Both the position numbers and the translations under genes were made by a program. Below, in pieces: positions 33,489 to 41,073 of a DNA stretch of 64,000 bases; position 1 is the first letter of the stretch, and every line of letters starts with the position of its first letter. The notes beneath the pieces were generated by a model that did not search any database, was not told where the DNA came from, and saw nothing but the letters and a program-made list of their open reading frames with translations. Source of the DNA: Rikenellaceae bacterium. GTDB lineage: Bacteria; Bacteroidota; Bacteroidia; Bacteroidales; Rikenellaceae. The stretch spans positions 1 through 64,000 of the forward strand of contig JAGBHC010000028.1 of assembly GCA_017935625.1 (NCBI GenBank), read 5' to 3'.

Positions 33489-33541
33489 GTACACCTTCTC
33501 GGATAGATTTTCATTTGTTGAATCCTTAAAACCAGTTTGTT

Positions 33542-33946
33542 ATGGGAAACAAAAAGAAAACCTACCAAAAGATTGCCCACTACGGCAAGAATGAAATCGT
33601 TCTCTGGCCCCAGGGCGTGAGCGCAGCTATCGAAGCCTACGAGCGGGCTGTGGAGAGCAGCGCCGCACCGGCACTCAAAATCCGGGAACGGATGAACGAG
33701 GCCCGCTTTTGCGAAGAGGTGGAGGAGTACGCCCTGGCAACGGCCTGCTACGAGGAGGCGATATCCCTCTGCATGACCTCCGAAACCGGCTCGTCGCCCC
33801 GGTTCCGGCACCTGGCCCTCGAATGCGGCCGCCGCATCGAATGCTGCGAGAAGCAGATGGGCTCTCTGCCCGGCCTCTTCACCGCCCCGACCGACCGGGT
33901 CCGGAAGTTCTACCAGACCCGCTTCCCGGCTCCCCGCCGTTCATAA
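33542..33946 (+). CDS. Hypothetical small soluble protein
   Basis: A 134-aa protein, MGNKKKTYQKIAHYGKNEI at the start, no signal or membrane segment. The middle is helical and resembles one TPR-like pair (AIEAYERAVESSAAPALKIRERM, EEVEEYALATACYEEAISLCM). It holds four Cys, two adjacent (ECGRRIECCEK). I do not recognise the family. The ATG is 53 bp below the promoter-proximal hairpin, so expression may be attenuated. A terminator follows at 34012. Confidence 0.75.
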   Translation: MGNKKKTYQKIAHYGKNEIVLWPQGVSAAIEAYERAVESSAAPALKIRERMNEARFCEEVEEYALATACYEEAISLCMTSETGSSPRFRHLALECGRRIECCEKQMGSLPGLFTAPTDRVRKFYQTRFPAPRRS

Positions 33947-34011
33947 ACCCCGAGCCTGCGCAGGGAGGGGCTTCACCCTCTCTGCAAGAAGCAGGTAAAA
34001 CCGAAATGCCG

Positions 34012-34041
34012 AAAAGAACACGCTTTGTGCGTGTTCTTTTT
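34012..34041 (+). terminator. Terminator after the 33542 gene
   Basis: AGAACACGC / GCGTGTTCT stem with a TTTGT loop, preceded by A4 and followed by a T run. Confidence 0.85.
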
Positions 34042-34248
34042 ATTCGGGCTTCGAGCGAACAACCTCTTGTCAGGAACTGTATTTAGGAAGCATTGCCGCC
34101 CCCGGTTCTTCGCATCTGCGGAACTGTTCCTATGAATCTCACGTTGCGTGCGCTGCCGTAAAGAACGGATGCGAAAAAATTCAATATGCCCTACATAGAA
34201 TGGATGAAAATATAGCTTTCGCTGCAAAATAATAACCTTGTTTCAAAA

Positions 34249-34288
34249 GTGCGGAAGTTCTTTTGTCCATGCAAAAGAACTTCCGCAC
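34249..34288. repeat. Perfect 17-bp inverted repeat
   Basis: GTGCGGAAGTTCTTTTG and its exact complement flank the loop TCCATG. On the minus strand it is followed by TTTTGAAAC, so it might act as a minus-strand terminator; there is no plus-strand T run. Confidence 0.85.
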
Positions 34289-34528
34289 AGACCGCACAGT
34301 ATCAATCCATTAGCCGTATTGTTCCGGAAAAGGAGAGAAACGTTCCCCAAAAGGCGACCCGATACATACAATTTTTCGGGACTTCGACTCGTTTTCTTGT
34401 TGCCGTGTCCCTCTTATGGCACGGTGTTTGATATTGATACTGCGGTTGCGTATGCAAGGCAGCGCAACTAAGGTTTCTTCATTTATTTAAGTTTGGGTTA
34501 GTAGTTTTAGGGGATTCGTCCCCGAACG

Positions 34529-34564
34529 CAGGAGGCAATCGAGAGATTCCCTCCTGTTTTTTTT
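34529..34564 (+). terminator. Terminator without an obvious upstream gene
   Basis: CAGGAGGCAATC / GATTCCCTCCTG (one mismatch) with a GAGA loop and T8. No plus-strand gene precedes it, which hints at a small RNA starting near 34500. Confidence 0.75.
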
Positions 34565-34602
34565 GCATCTCCCGACGCACGGACCGGCACTCCGACCCCG
34601 CC

Positions 34603-35396
34603 TCACACGTTCGCCTTGGTGCGGCTCTTTTTCAGGTTTTCGTCCACCACCACCCACACGGGCAGATGTTTGACCCGCAATCCGTGGTGCCTTACCCAGA
34701 CGTTCATGAGCCGTTCGGCCATGAAACCGAACACCCGCATCTGAAACGGGTCGGTCGAAATCACGATGCGGCGCTCCACCTCGAACAACACCCCGAACAG
34801 CCACCGGCAATAGTCGTCGAACAGCTCCCGGCGCATGATGAACATGTTGGCCAGAGACATCTGCGTGGAGCGCATCACGCTGCGGAACGCAGGCATGTAC
34901 TCCGGAAACTTCTCCCGGACGACCGCCCGCATGGCCCGGAAATCGCAGGCCCGGTGTTTCACCCGATAGTGTATCCCCACCGGATAACCCACCTTGTAGG
35001 GGCACGACATCACGATATCCGCATCCGACAACAGCTCCTGCACGTCCGGCACCGAATGGTCGTAAGTTGCGAATTCAGAAGCTCTTACTTTCTTTTTCGC
35101 GAGGGGGGGGGAATTTGTTCGAAGTCGAAGTAACGGCGATAGTGGCTCAGACCCACCCAACGCACCTCCTGCGGCAGGTTCCGCCAGGCCCAGTAGAGAG
35201 CCGTCAGTTCGCAATAGTTGCGGTTGCGGTCGCTGATGTTGTCACCCGTATCGTCGCCCGGAATGCCGAGCTTCGTCCTGCTGACGGCCCGCCCCACCTG
35301 AATGGGCATATAGGGAGGGTTATCGAGCCACATGTCCTGCTTGTGGGCGCACACCAGAATCACCGCGCGCTCCTTCGCCGTTCCGAGTTTCTCCAT
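34603..35396 (-). pseudogene. DUF4422 glycosyltransferase, frame broken at a C9 tract
   Basis: The first frame starts at 35396 (MEKLGTAKERAVILVCAHKQ) and carries the DUF4422 hallmark WVGLSHYRRYFDF, but after QIPPP it runs into a stop at 35085. The rest of the domain continues in another frame, from the tract to 34603 (YDHSVPDVQELLSDADIVM, MSLANMFIMRREL, MRVFGFMAERLMNVWV). The switch falls on nine C residues (plus-strand G 35103-35111). Ten or seven C would join the two parts into one protein of about 262 residues, normal for the family. DUF4422 enzymes are found in capsule and O-antigen loci. It starts 9 bp after glf. Either phase-variable, a true mutation, or a sequencing error. Confidence 0.88.
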
Positions 35397-35405
35397 GACC
35401 GTCCC

Positions 35406-36506
35406 TTAATCGAAGTGCTTGAGTGCCTGCTCAATCACCTTGTCCATATCGTAATATTTGTACTCGGCCAAACGTCCTCCGAACAGCACTCCCTCTTCGG
35501 CGGCGGCCAGCTCCTTGTAACGTGCGGCCAGCGCTTCGTTGCGGGCGTCGTTCACCGGGTAATAGGGTTCGTCGCCCGGCTCCCACTCCTTGCTGTACTC
35601 CTTGGAAATCACCGTATCGGGCTGTGTGCCGAATTCGAAGTGCTTGTGCTCGATGATGCGGGTCCACGGCACCTCGCGCTCCGTGTAGTTGAATACGGCG
35701 TTGCCCTGATAGTCGGCCACGCCCTCCAGCAGCCGGGTGTCGAAGGAGACGGTGCGGTAGTCGAGGTTTCCGAACCGGTAATCGAACCATGCGTCGATGG
35801 GGCCCGTGTAGACAATCTTCCCGGCCAGCGCCGAGAGCGCCTCGCGCTCTTTGAGGAAATCGACGTTGAGCCGCACCTCGATGCCTGCCAGCAGTTTCTC
35901 GAACAGCAGCGTGTAACCGCCGATGGGGATTCCCTGCCAGCGGTCGTTGAAGTAGTTGTTGTCGTAGGTGAACCGGAAAGGAAGCCGCCGGATGACGAAA
36001 GCCGGAATGCTCGTGGCCGGCATGCCCCACTGCTTTTCGGAGTAGCCTTTGATGAGTTTTTCGTAGATGTCGCGGCCTCCCAGCACGAGCGCCTGCTCCT
36101 CGAGATTGGCCGGCTGCACGATGTGCGCATACTCCGCCTTCTGCTCCTCGATACGCACCCGGGCCTGGGCGGGAGTCACCACGTCGGGCCACAGCTGGTG
36201 GAAGGTGTTCATGTTGAAAGGAAGATTGTAGAGCTCTCCCTTGTAGTTGGCGACGGGCGAATTGACGAAGTTGTTGAACTCCACCAGCCCGTTCACGTAT
36301 TCCCACACTTTCCGATTGGAGGTGTGGAAGATATGCGCACCGTATTTGTGGACGTTGATGTCGCGGACACGCTCGGTGTAGCAGTTTCCGCCGATGTGTC
36401 CCCGGCGCTCCACCACCAGACACCGTTTGCCGCGCCGGGTCGCTTCGTGGGCGAACACCGCACCGAACAGGCCGGCGCCCACTATCAGGTAATCGTACTC
36501 TTTCAT
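35406..36506 (-). CDS. glf: UDP-galactopyranose mutase
   Basis: A 366-aa flavoenzyme that converts UDP-galactopyranose to UDP-galactofuranose for surface polysaccharides. The FAD-binding Rossmann motif is LIVGAGLFGAVFAHEA at the N-terminus with ERRGHIGGNCY; further signatures are HKYGAHIFHTSN, LYNLPFNMNTFHQLW, LIKGYSEKQWG, RLPFRFTYDNNYFND and the final LAEYKYYDMDKVI. Length and motifs are normal. Together with the adjoining DUF4422 gene it suggests a small galactofuranose-containing glycan step. It follows ssb with a 124-bp gap on the same strand. Confidence 0.97.
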   Translation of the reverse strand: MKEYDYLIVGAGLFGAVFAHEATRRGKRCLVVERRGHIGGNCYTERVRDINVHKYGAHIFHTSNRKVWEYVNGLVEFNNFVNSPVANYKGELYNLPFNMNTFHQLWPDVVTPAQARVRIEEQKAEYAHIVQPANLEEQALVLGGRDIYEKLIKGYSEKQWGMPATSIPAFVIRRLPFRFTYDNNYFNDRWQGIPIGGYTLLFEKLLAGIEVRLNVDFLKEREALSALAGKIVYTGPIDAWFDYRFGNLDYRTVSFDTRLLEGVADYQGNAVFNYTEREVPWTRIIEHKHFEFGTQPDTVISKEYSKEWEPGDEPYYPVNDARNEALAARYKELAAAEEGVLFGGRLAEYKYYDMDKVIEQALKHFD

Positions 36507-36630
36507 AATCAGTCTTCTCTATCGAAAAATTCTGTAAATCAGCCCGGAGGCGTTCCGGCGGCCGCACGCACGCCGTTCCGGGAGACGCTGCGGCTGCGTT
36601 TCGCTGCCGAGGCTGCGAGGGGACCTCCCC

Positions 36631-37149
36631 TTAGAAGGGCAGGTCGTCCGGGTCCTCCTGAGGCGCGGCCGGCTGCGGGGCCGGCTGTGCGGGCTGCTGC
36701 GCCGCATAGGACTGCTGGCCGTAGCCGCTCTGTCCCTGACCGTAACCCGGCTGGCCGCCCTGGGGCGCCTGGTAACCTCCGCCCTGCTGATAGCCCCCCT
36801 GCTGCTGGGGCGCCGAGTCCTGACGGCGGCCGAGCAGCTTCATGTCGTTGGCCAGAATCTCCGTCGAATAGCGCTTGTTGTTGTCGCGGTCGGTCCACTC
36901 GCGGGTGCGGATGCTCCCCTCGATATAGAGCTGCGACCCCTTCTTCACGAAACGGTCCACCACGTCGGCCAGGTTGCTCCACAGCACCACGGTGTGCCAC
37001 TCGGTGTGCTCGCGGCTCTCCTGGGTCTGGCGGTTGTATATTCTCTCCGTGGTCGCCAGCCGGATGCGGGCCACCTTGCTGCCGCTCTCCAGCGAGCGCA
37101 CCTCGGGGTCCATGCCGACGTTGCCGACCAAAATCACTTTGTTAATCAT
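36631..37149 (-). CDS. ssb: Single-stranded DNA-binding protein
   Basis: A 172-aa SSB. The OB fold covers residues 1-110 (MINKVILVGNVGMDPEVRSL, TEWHTVVLWSNLADVVDRFVKKGSQLYIEG). A Gln/Gly/Pro-rich flexible tail follows (repeats of QQGGYQ and QPGYGQGQ), ending in the acidic interaction tip DPDDLPF. The start is 22 bp downstream of the punA stop, so it is probably read from the lpxK promoter, perhaps with an internal one. Confidence 0.96.
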   Translation of the reverse strand: MINKVILVGNVGMDPEVRSLESGSKVARIRLATTERIYNRQTQESREHTEWHTVVLWSNLADVVDRFVKKGSQLYIEGSIRTREWTDRDNNKRYSTEILANDMKLLGRRQDSAPQQQGGYQQGGGYQAPQGGQPGYGQGQSGYGQQSYAAQQPAQPAPQPAAPQEDPDDLPF

Positions 37150-37171
37150 CTTTCTATCTGGTTTAAATTCG

Positions 37172-37975
37172 TTACATTCCGGCTATGAGTTCCGTAAAGA
37201 GCGCGGTCATCTTCTTCTCCGCCCGGGCGCCCTGCTTCTGCACATCCTCGTGGTCGCCCTTCTCCTCCGAGAGACCGCAGTTGGTGATGATGGAGATGCC
37301 GAACACGGGCAGTCCCATATGACGCGCCGCTATCACCTCGGGCGTGGTGGACATACCGGCCGCATCGCCGCCGATGTTCAGATAGTAGCGATACTCGGCC
37401 TGCGTCTCGAACGTGGGACCCGTGCCGCCCACGTAGACGCCGTAACGCAGCTCCACGCCCTGCCGGGCGGCCACCTGCCCGGCCAGCTCAATCAGACGCG
37501 GGTCGTAGCAATGGTGCATGTCGGGGAAGCGGGTGCCGAGCTCCTTGATGTTGGGGCCTACCAGCGGATTGGGAATCAGGTTGATGTGGTCGGTTATCAC
37601 CATCAGGTCGCCGGTCCGGAAGGTGGGGTTCACACCGCCGCTGGCATTCGAGACGAAGAGGGTCTCGATACCCAGAAACTTCATCACCCGCACCGGGAAG
37701 ACCACCTGCTGGGGGGTGTACCCTTCGTAATAGTGGAAACGGCCCTGCATGGCCACCACCCGTTTTCCGCCCAGCATGCCGAAAATCAGGCGCCCCCTGT
37801 GTCCCTCCACGGTCGAGACCGGGAAGTCGGGAATCTCGGAGTAATCCACCGAGGCGTGCACCTCGATATGCTCGACCAGGCCGCCGAGGCCCGTACCGAG
37901 AATGATGCCCACCTGGGGCTTGAACTGAACCTTGTCGGCGACGAACTGCGCCGTCCGTTTAATCTTTTCTAACAT
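37172..37975 (-). CDS. punA: Purine-nucleoside phosphorylase
   Basis: A 267-aa trimeric-type PNP that splits purine nucleosides to base and pentose-1-phosphate. Signatures: GIILGTGLGGL (phosphate loop), GRFHYYEGYTPQQVVFPVRVMKFLG, NASGGVNPTFRTGDLMVITDHINLI (base-binding Asn), YVGGTGPTFETQAEYR, and DAAGMSTTPEVIAARHMGLPVFGISIITN. The first 17 bases overlap the end of lpxK, indicating translational coupling. Confidence 0.95.
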   Translation of the reverse strand: MLEKIKRTAQFVADKVQFKPQVGIILGTGLGGLVEHIEVHASVDYSEIPDFPVSTVEGHRGRLIFGMLGGKRVVAMQGRFHYYEGYTPQQVVFPVRVMKFLGIETLFVSNASGGVNPTFRTGDLMVITDHINLIPNPLVGPNIKELGTRFPDMHHCYDPRLIELAGQVAARQGVELRYGVYVGGTGPTFETQAEYRYYLNIGGDAAGMSTTPEVIAARHMGLPVFGISIITNCGLSEEKGDHEDVQKQGARAEKKMTALFTELIAGM

Positions 37976-39023
37976 CCTTATCTATGTTTTTGATGAAATC
38001 GTATTTGTCGCCGTCCACGAACGAGACGTGGATGGGTTCGAAGTAGAGGCTGCGGACGATGCGGTCGGGAATCGAGCGGCGGTTGGTCAGCTTCACCGCA
38101 TCCTTCTCCGTGGTGACCACCAGCGTTCCCTCGGGGGCGTTCCGGAGTTTGGTCTCCAGCATCTTCATATCCCTGACGCGATAGGGGTAGTGGTCGCGGA
38201 AGATGAGCCGGTCCACCACCTCGTATTTGGCCGAGAGGTTCTCCACGAACTGCGCGGGGTTTCCCACCCCGGCCATGGCAATCACCCGCTCGCCGCCGCG
38301 CAGGGCTTTCCGCGGAGCCGCATCGGGGAAAAGCGGCACGGCGGCGCCCGTCACCATCGAGGTGAAGTAGAGCCGCTGGTAGGGATAGAGGTTGAGCACC
38401 TTGATGAGAATGCGCCTGTCGAGCGCGTTCATCGTGGGGGGACACTTGGTCACCAGCACGTAGTGGGCCCGGTGCAGGGCCGACGGCAGGTCGCGGAGCG
38501 ACCCTTTCGGCAGCATGAAGTCATTCTGAATCGGCCGCGAATAGTCCATCAGCACGACATTTATCTTCGGCTCCACGTAGCGGTGCTGGAATCCGTCGTC
38601 CATGATGATGAGGTTCACCTCCGGATGCCGGCTGCGTATGTTGCGGATGCCCGTGCTCCGCTTCTCGCACACGGCCACCGTGATTTCGGGGAACTTCAGC
38701 TTTATCTGTTTGGGTTCGTCGCCCACCTCCCTGAACGGGGTCTTCACCTCGGCCTCGCGGTAGCCCGACGTGCGGCGGCCGTATCCGCGGGAGAGCAGGG
38801 CGATTCTGTAGTTGTGGCGCAGGTGTTCGACGAGCATCTCCGTGACGGGGGTCTTTCCGGTGCCGCCGACCGTGATGTTTCCCACGCAAATTATCGGGAT
38901 ATCGAACCGTTCGCTCTTGAGCACGCCCCAGTCGAACAACCGATGACGAAAGGTCACCGCCATTTTATAAATCCACGACAGGGGCGTCAGAATCAGGTTT
39001 TTGGCCATAACAAGCGAACTCAT
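37959..39023 (-). CDS. lpxK: Tetraacyldisaccharide 4'-kinase
   Basis: A 354-aa inner-membrane-associated kinase of lipid A synthesis, adding the 4'-phosphate to the disaccharide precursor. Walker A is TVGGTGKTPVT at residues 51-61, followed by LSRGYGRRTSGY and the family motif LIIMDDGFQHRYVEP; PLSWIYKMAVTFRHRLFD at the N-terminus is the membrane-interface helix. Length is normal. A near-ideal promoter sits upstream, and the reading frame overlaps punA by 17 bp. Confidence 0.96.
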   Translation of the reverse strand: MSSLVMAKNLILTPLSWIYKMAVTFRHRLFDWGVLKSERFDIPIICVGNITVGGTGKTPVTEMLVEHLRHNYRIALLSRGYGRRTSGYREAEVKTPFREVGDEPKQIKLKFPEITVAVCEKRSTGIRNIRSRHPEVNLIIMDDGFQHRYVEPKINVVLMDYSRPIQNDFMLPKGSLRDLPSALHRAHYVLVTKCPPTMNALDRRILIKVLNLYPYQRLYFTSMVTGAAVPLFPDAAPRKALRGGERVIAMAGVGNPAQFVENLSAKYEVVDRLIFRDHYPYRVRDMKMLETKLRNAPEGTLVVTTEKDAVKLTNRRSIPDRIVRSLYFEPIHVSFVDGDKYDFIKNIDKDVRKD

Positions 39024-39060
39024 TTGAGCGGAGGTGCCGGCACCGGTCCGCTAATTTTTT

Positions 39061-39092
39061 CAAAGGTACGGTTTTCGCGCTGAAAAAACAAA
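39061..39092 (-). promoter_or_regulatory. Promoter of lpxK-punA-ssb
   Basis: On the minus strand TTTG (39089-39092), 20 bp, TACCTTTG (39061-39068): full consensus match, 37 bp before the lpxK start. Confidence 0.83.
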
Positions 39093-39132
39093 CGCTTACA
39101 CTTTTTTAGCTTTCCGGCCGCATTGTCCGTCC

Positions 39133-39669
39133 TCAACCGCGCTCCGGGGCGAGAGCCCGCGCCCGGGCCTCCAGAACGGCCTCCGCGAACGCCTCGGGGT
39201 CGCTGCAGCTGATGATATAGCGCTTTTCGTAAATGTCGTCCACGGCGACCAGATGCCCCCACTCGCGGGCATAGACCGAAACGGTGTCGAACGTCGCCAG
39301 GTCGAGGTAGCTGCCGTAGTAGCCGAAGAATCCGCAGCTGGCGAACAGGGGCACCAGCCGGCGGGTCTGCCCGCGGCCGAGCACCGACACGTCGGCGATA
39401 TCCCGCAAGCGTATCTCCCGCAGCTCCATGACGCAGTGCACCTCCACCGCCTCGTCCCCCACCTTCACGCAGCGCGGGATGGTGAGCACCGCCAGCAGCG
39501 CCAGCGCCAGCACAATCGACAGATACCACGCCAGCGTATAGCTGCCCGGGAAGAGAATGCCGATGGCGACGGCTATGCCTGCCGCCACCGTAATCACCGC
39601 CGCCGTCGTGCGGCGGCTGCGCTTGTCGTGGGTCACCTTGAATACCCGACTGGTTTGGTTCCGTTCCAT
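39133..39669 (-). CDS. Bacterial PH-domain membrane protein
   Basis: A 178-aa protein with two adjacent transmembrane helices at about residues 22-42 and 48-64 (TTAAVITVAAGIAVAIGILF; LAWYLSIVLALALLAVLTI), then a domain of about 110 residues with the strand pattern of bacterial PH-like domains (VKVGDEAVEVHCVMELREIRL, DIADVSVLGRGQ, YEKRYIISCSDPEAFAEAV). The GYYGSYLDLATFDTVSVYA segment is typical of PF10882-type proteins. Role unknown. It lies between ispD and lpxK on the same strand, with gaps of 204 and 109 bp. Confidence 0.75.
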   Translation of the reverse strand: MERNQTSRVFKVTHDKRSRRTTAAVITVAAGIAVAIGILFPGSYTLAWYLSIVLALALLAVLTIPRCVKVGDEAVEVHCVMELREIRLRDIADVSVLGRGQTRRLVPLFASCGFFGYYGSYLDLATFDTVSVYAREWGHLVAVDDIYEKRYIISCSDPEAFAEAVLEARARALAPERG

Positions 39670-39707
39670 ATCGCTCTCTCTTTTTTCCGATTTTTCTCTC
39701 CCCTTCC

Positions 39708-39820
39708 GCGGCCTGGTGTCATCCTCCGCGGCGCACCGATGCTCTCCTCCGACAGCGGCCCGGTGTCATCCTCTGCGGCGTTCCCGAAGCCTCTCCGACG
39801 AAGGCCGCCGATGCCACCTC
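39708..39820. repeat. 47-bp tandem repeat upstream of the PH-domain gene
   Basis: GCGGCCTGGTGTCATCCTC (39708) recurs as GCGGCCCGGTGTCATCCTC (39755), with a decayed third unit near 39802. It lies in the 204-bp gap between ispD and the PH gene. Confidence 0.7.
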
Positions 39821-39873
39821 CTCATGATTCCGCCCCGCTCCCGGCAGTTCCGCCCCGAACGGGTCGTGCGCCC

Positions 39874-40563
39874 CTACTCCCGGCCGTCGGCCGCCAGCAG
39901 CGCCCCGGCCACCGCCAGGTCCGCCGGAGTGGTTATCTTGACATTCGCCCGGTCGCCCTCCACCAGCGCCACCCGCACGCCCAGCCGCTCCACGACCGAA
40001 GCGTCATCGGTGAAAGCCGGGTCAAACTCCGTCTCGTATGCGCTTCGCAGCAGGTCGGCCCGGAACACCTGCGGGGTCTGCACGGCCCGCAGCCGCTCCC
40101 GGTCCACGGGGTGCGACCCCCCGGCCGTCACCTCCCGGAACGAATCGACGGCCGCCACCACCGGAATCGCAGCCCCCTCCCGGCGTGCCGCGTCGATGCT
40201 CGCGGCTATCGTCCGGCGCGAAACCAGGGGCCTCACCCCGTCGTGCACCGCCACGATACGACACCGCCCGTCCACCAGCGCCAGCCCCCTTTTCACCGAG
40301 GAGAAGCGGTTCTCGCCCCCCTCGCAGAGGGTTATCCGTCCGGCGAGCCCCCATTCGGCCGCCATCGCACGCCACCGCTCCATCTGCGAAGCGGGCAGTA
40401 CGGTGATAATCCGCGCCGAAGGCAACGCCCCGGCGAACCGTTCGACGGTGTGCACCAGAATGGGTTTTCCGGCCAGCGGCAGGAACTGTTTGGGGACGTC
40501 GCCCCCCATCCGCGTTCCGCTGCCCCCGGCCACGATGATTACGCTGATATCCGTATCGCACAT
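39874..40563 (-). CDS. ispD: 2-C-methyl-D-erythritol 4-phosphate cytidylyltransferase
   Basis: A 229-aa enzyme of the MEP isoprenoid pathway, joining CTP to methylerythritol phosphate. Motifs: VIIVAGGSGTRMGGDVPKQF (CTP-binding loop with Arg and Lys), GGENRFSSVKRGL, VHDGVRPLVS, TPQVFRADLL, and TDDASVVERLG near the C-terminus. The ATG at 40563 is preferred; the frame extends to a TTG at 40596 but adds residues outside the fold. The next gene upstream ends 61 bp away, on the same strand. Confidence 0.95.
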   Translation of the reverse strand: MCDTDISVIIVAGGSGTRMGGDVPKQFLPLAGKPILVHTVERFAGALPSARIITVLPASQMERWRAMAAEWGLAGRITLCEGGENRFSSVKRGLALVDGRCRIVAVHDGVRPLVSRRTIAASIDAARREGAAIPVVAAVDSFREVTAGGSHPVDRERLRAVQTPQVFRADLLRSAYETEFDPAFTDDASVVERLGVRVALVEGDRANVKITTPADLAVAGALLAADGRE

Positions 40564-40624
40564 AAACCTATGATTGTCAATACCTGTTTCCTTCAAAATC
40601 TTCTCTCCCCTCCCCGAGGCCGCG

Positions 40625-41053
40625 CTACCGGGGCTCCCCGGCGGTGAGTTTCCGTCCGAATCCCAGCGTGTTGTCGGTCAGCTTCACGAACTCCGGCTCC
40701 ACAATCCACAGCGTCAGCGAAGCGGCCGCGGCATAGGGGAAACGCCGGAGATAGGCTCCGCGGGCCGTTTCGAGCTCCTCGCCCCGGGCCCGGCGCATCC
40801 GTCCCTGCACCTGCAGCCCCTGCACGCGCCCCACGATGCGGCTCTCCAGCACCACCGACAGCGCCACCTGCGGGTTGTCCGCCGCATCCGAAGCGTGGCG
40901 CGTCGCCTCGTCGGAGGTGAATACGAACCACTGACTCCCGGGCACATAGGCATAGAACATGTTGGCGCACCACGGATTGCGCCCCGCGCACGTAGCCAGC
41001 GTCAGCACATGGTGCCTGCGGATGAAACGTTCGATATGCTTCTCTATCTCCAT
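40625..41053 (-). CDS. Pyridoxamine 5'-phosphate oxidase-like FMN-barrel protein
   Basis: A 142-aa protein with the split-barrel flavin-binding fold: HVLTLATCAGRNPWCANMFYAYV, then WFVFTSDEATRHASDAADNPQVALSVV and IVGRVQGLQVQGRMR, the order seen in PNPOx-like proteins. It is shorter than true PdxH and lacks its C-terminal RL-type ending, so a general flavin or heme/nucleotide-binding role is likelier than vitamin B6 synthesis. It starts 20 bp after the M23 gene stop and is probably co-transcribed. Confidence 0.82.
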   Translation of the reverse strand: MEIEKHIERFIRRHHVLTLATCAGRNPWCANMFYAYVPGSQWFVFTSDEATRHASDAADNPQVALSVVLESRIVGRVQGLQVQGRMRRARGEELETARGAYLRRFPYAAAASLTLWIVEPEFVKLTDNTLGFGRKLTAGEPR

Positions 41054-41073
41054 CTGGTCGGGCTCCTTTCCGG

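Larger units (their letters stand above)
34042..34602. other. Low-GC gene-free islet with inverted repeats
   Basis: About 560 bp that is visibly richer in A/T than its surroundings. It holds a perfect 17-bp inverted repeat (34249-34265 with 34272-34288, loop TCCATG), an 8-bp pair TTCGCATC/GATGCGAA about 50 bp apart near 34115-34175, a weak -7 box TAAGTTTG (34488-34495), a GGGGA/TCCCC hairpin, and a terminator at 34529-34564. No convincing reading frame. It may be a mobile-element scar or hold a small RNA. Confidence 0.6.

Noticed and set aside
33973..34227. An 84-residue minus-strand frame in the low-GC islet
   Set aside because: It overlaps a plus-strand terminator, lacks a start context, and has no recognised domain.
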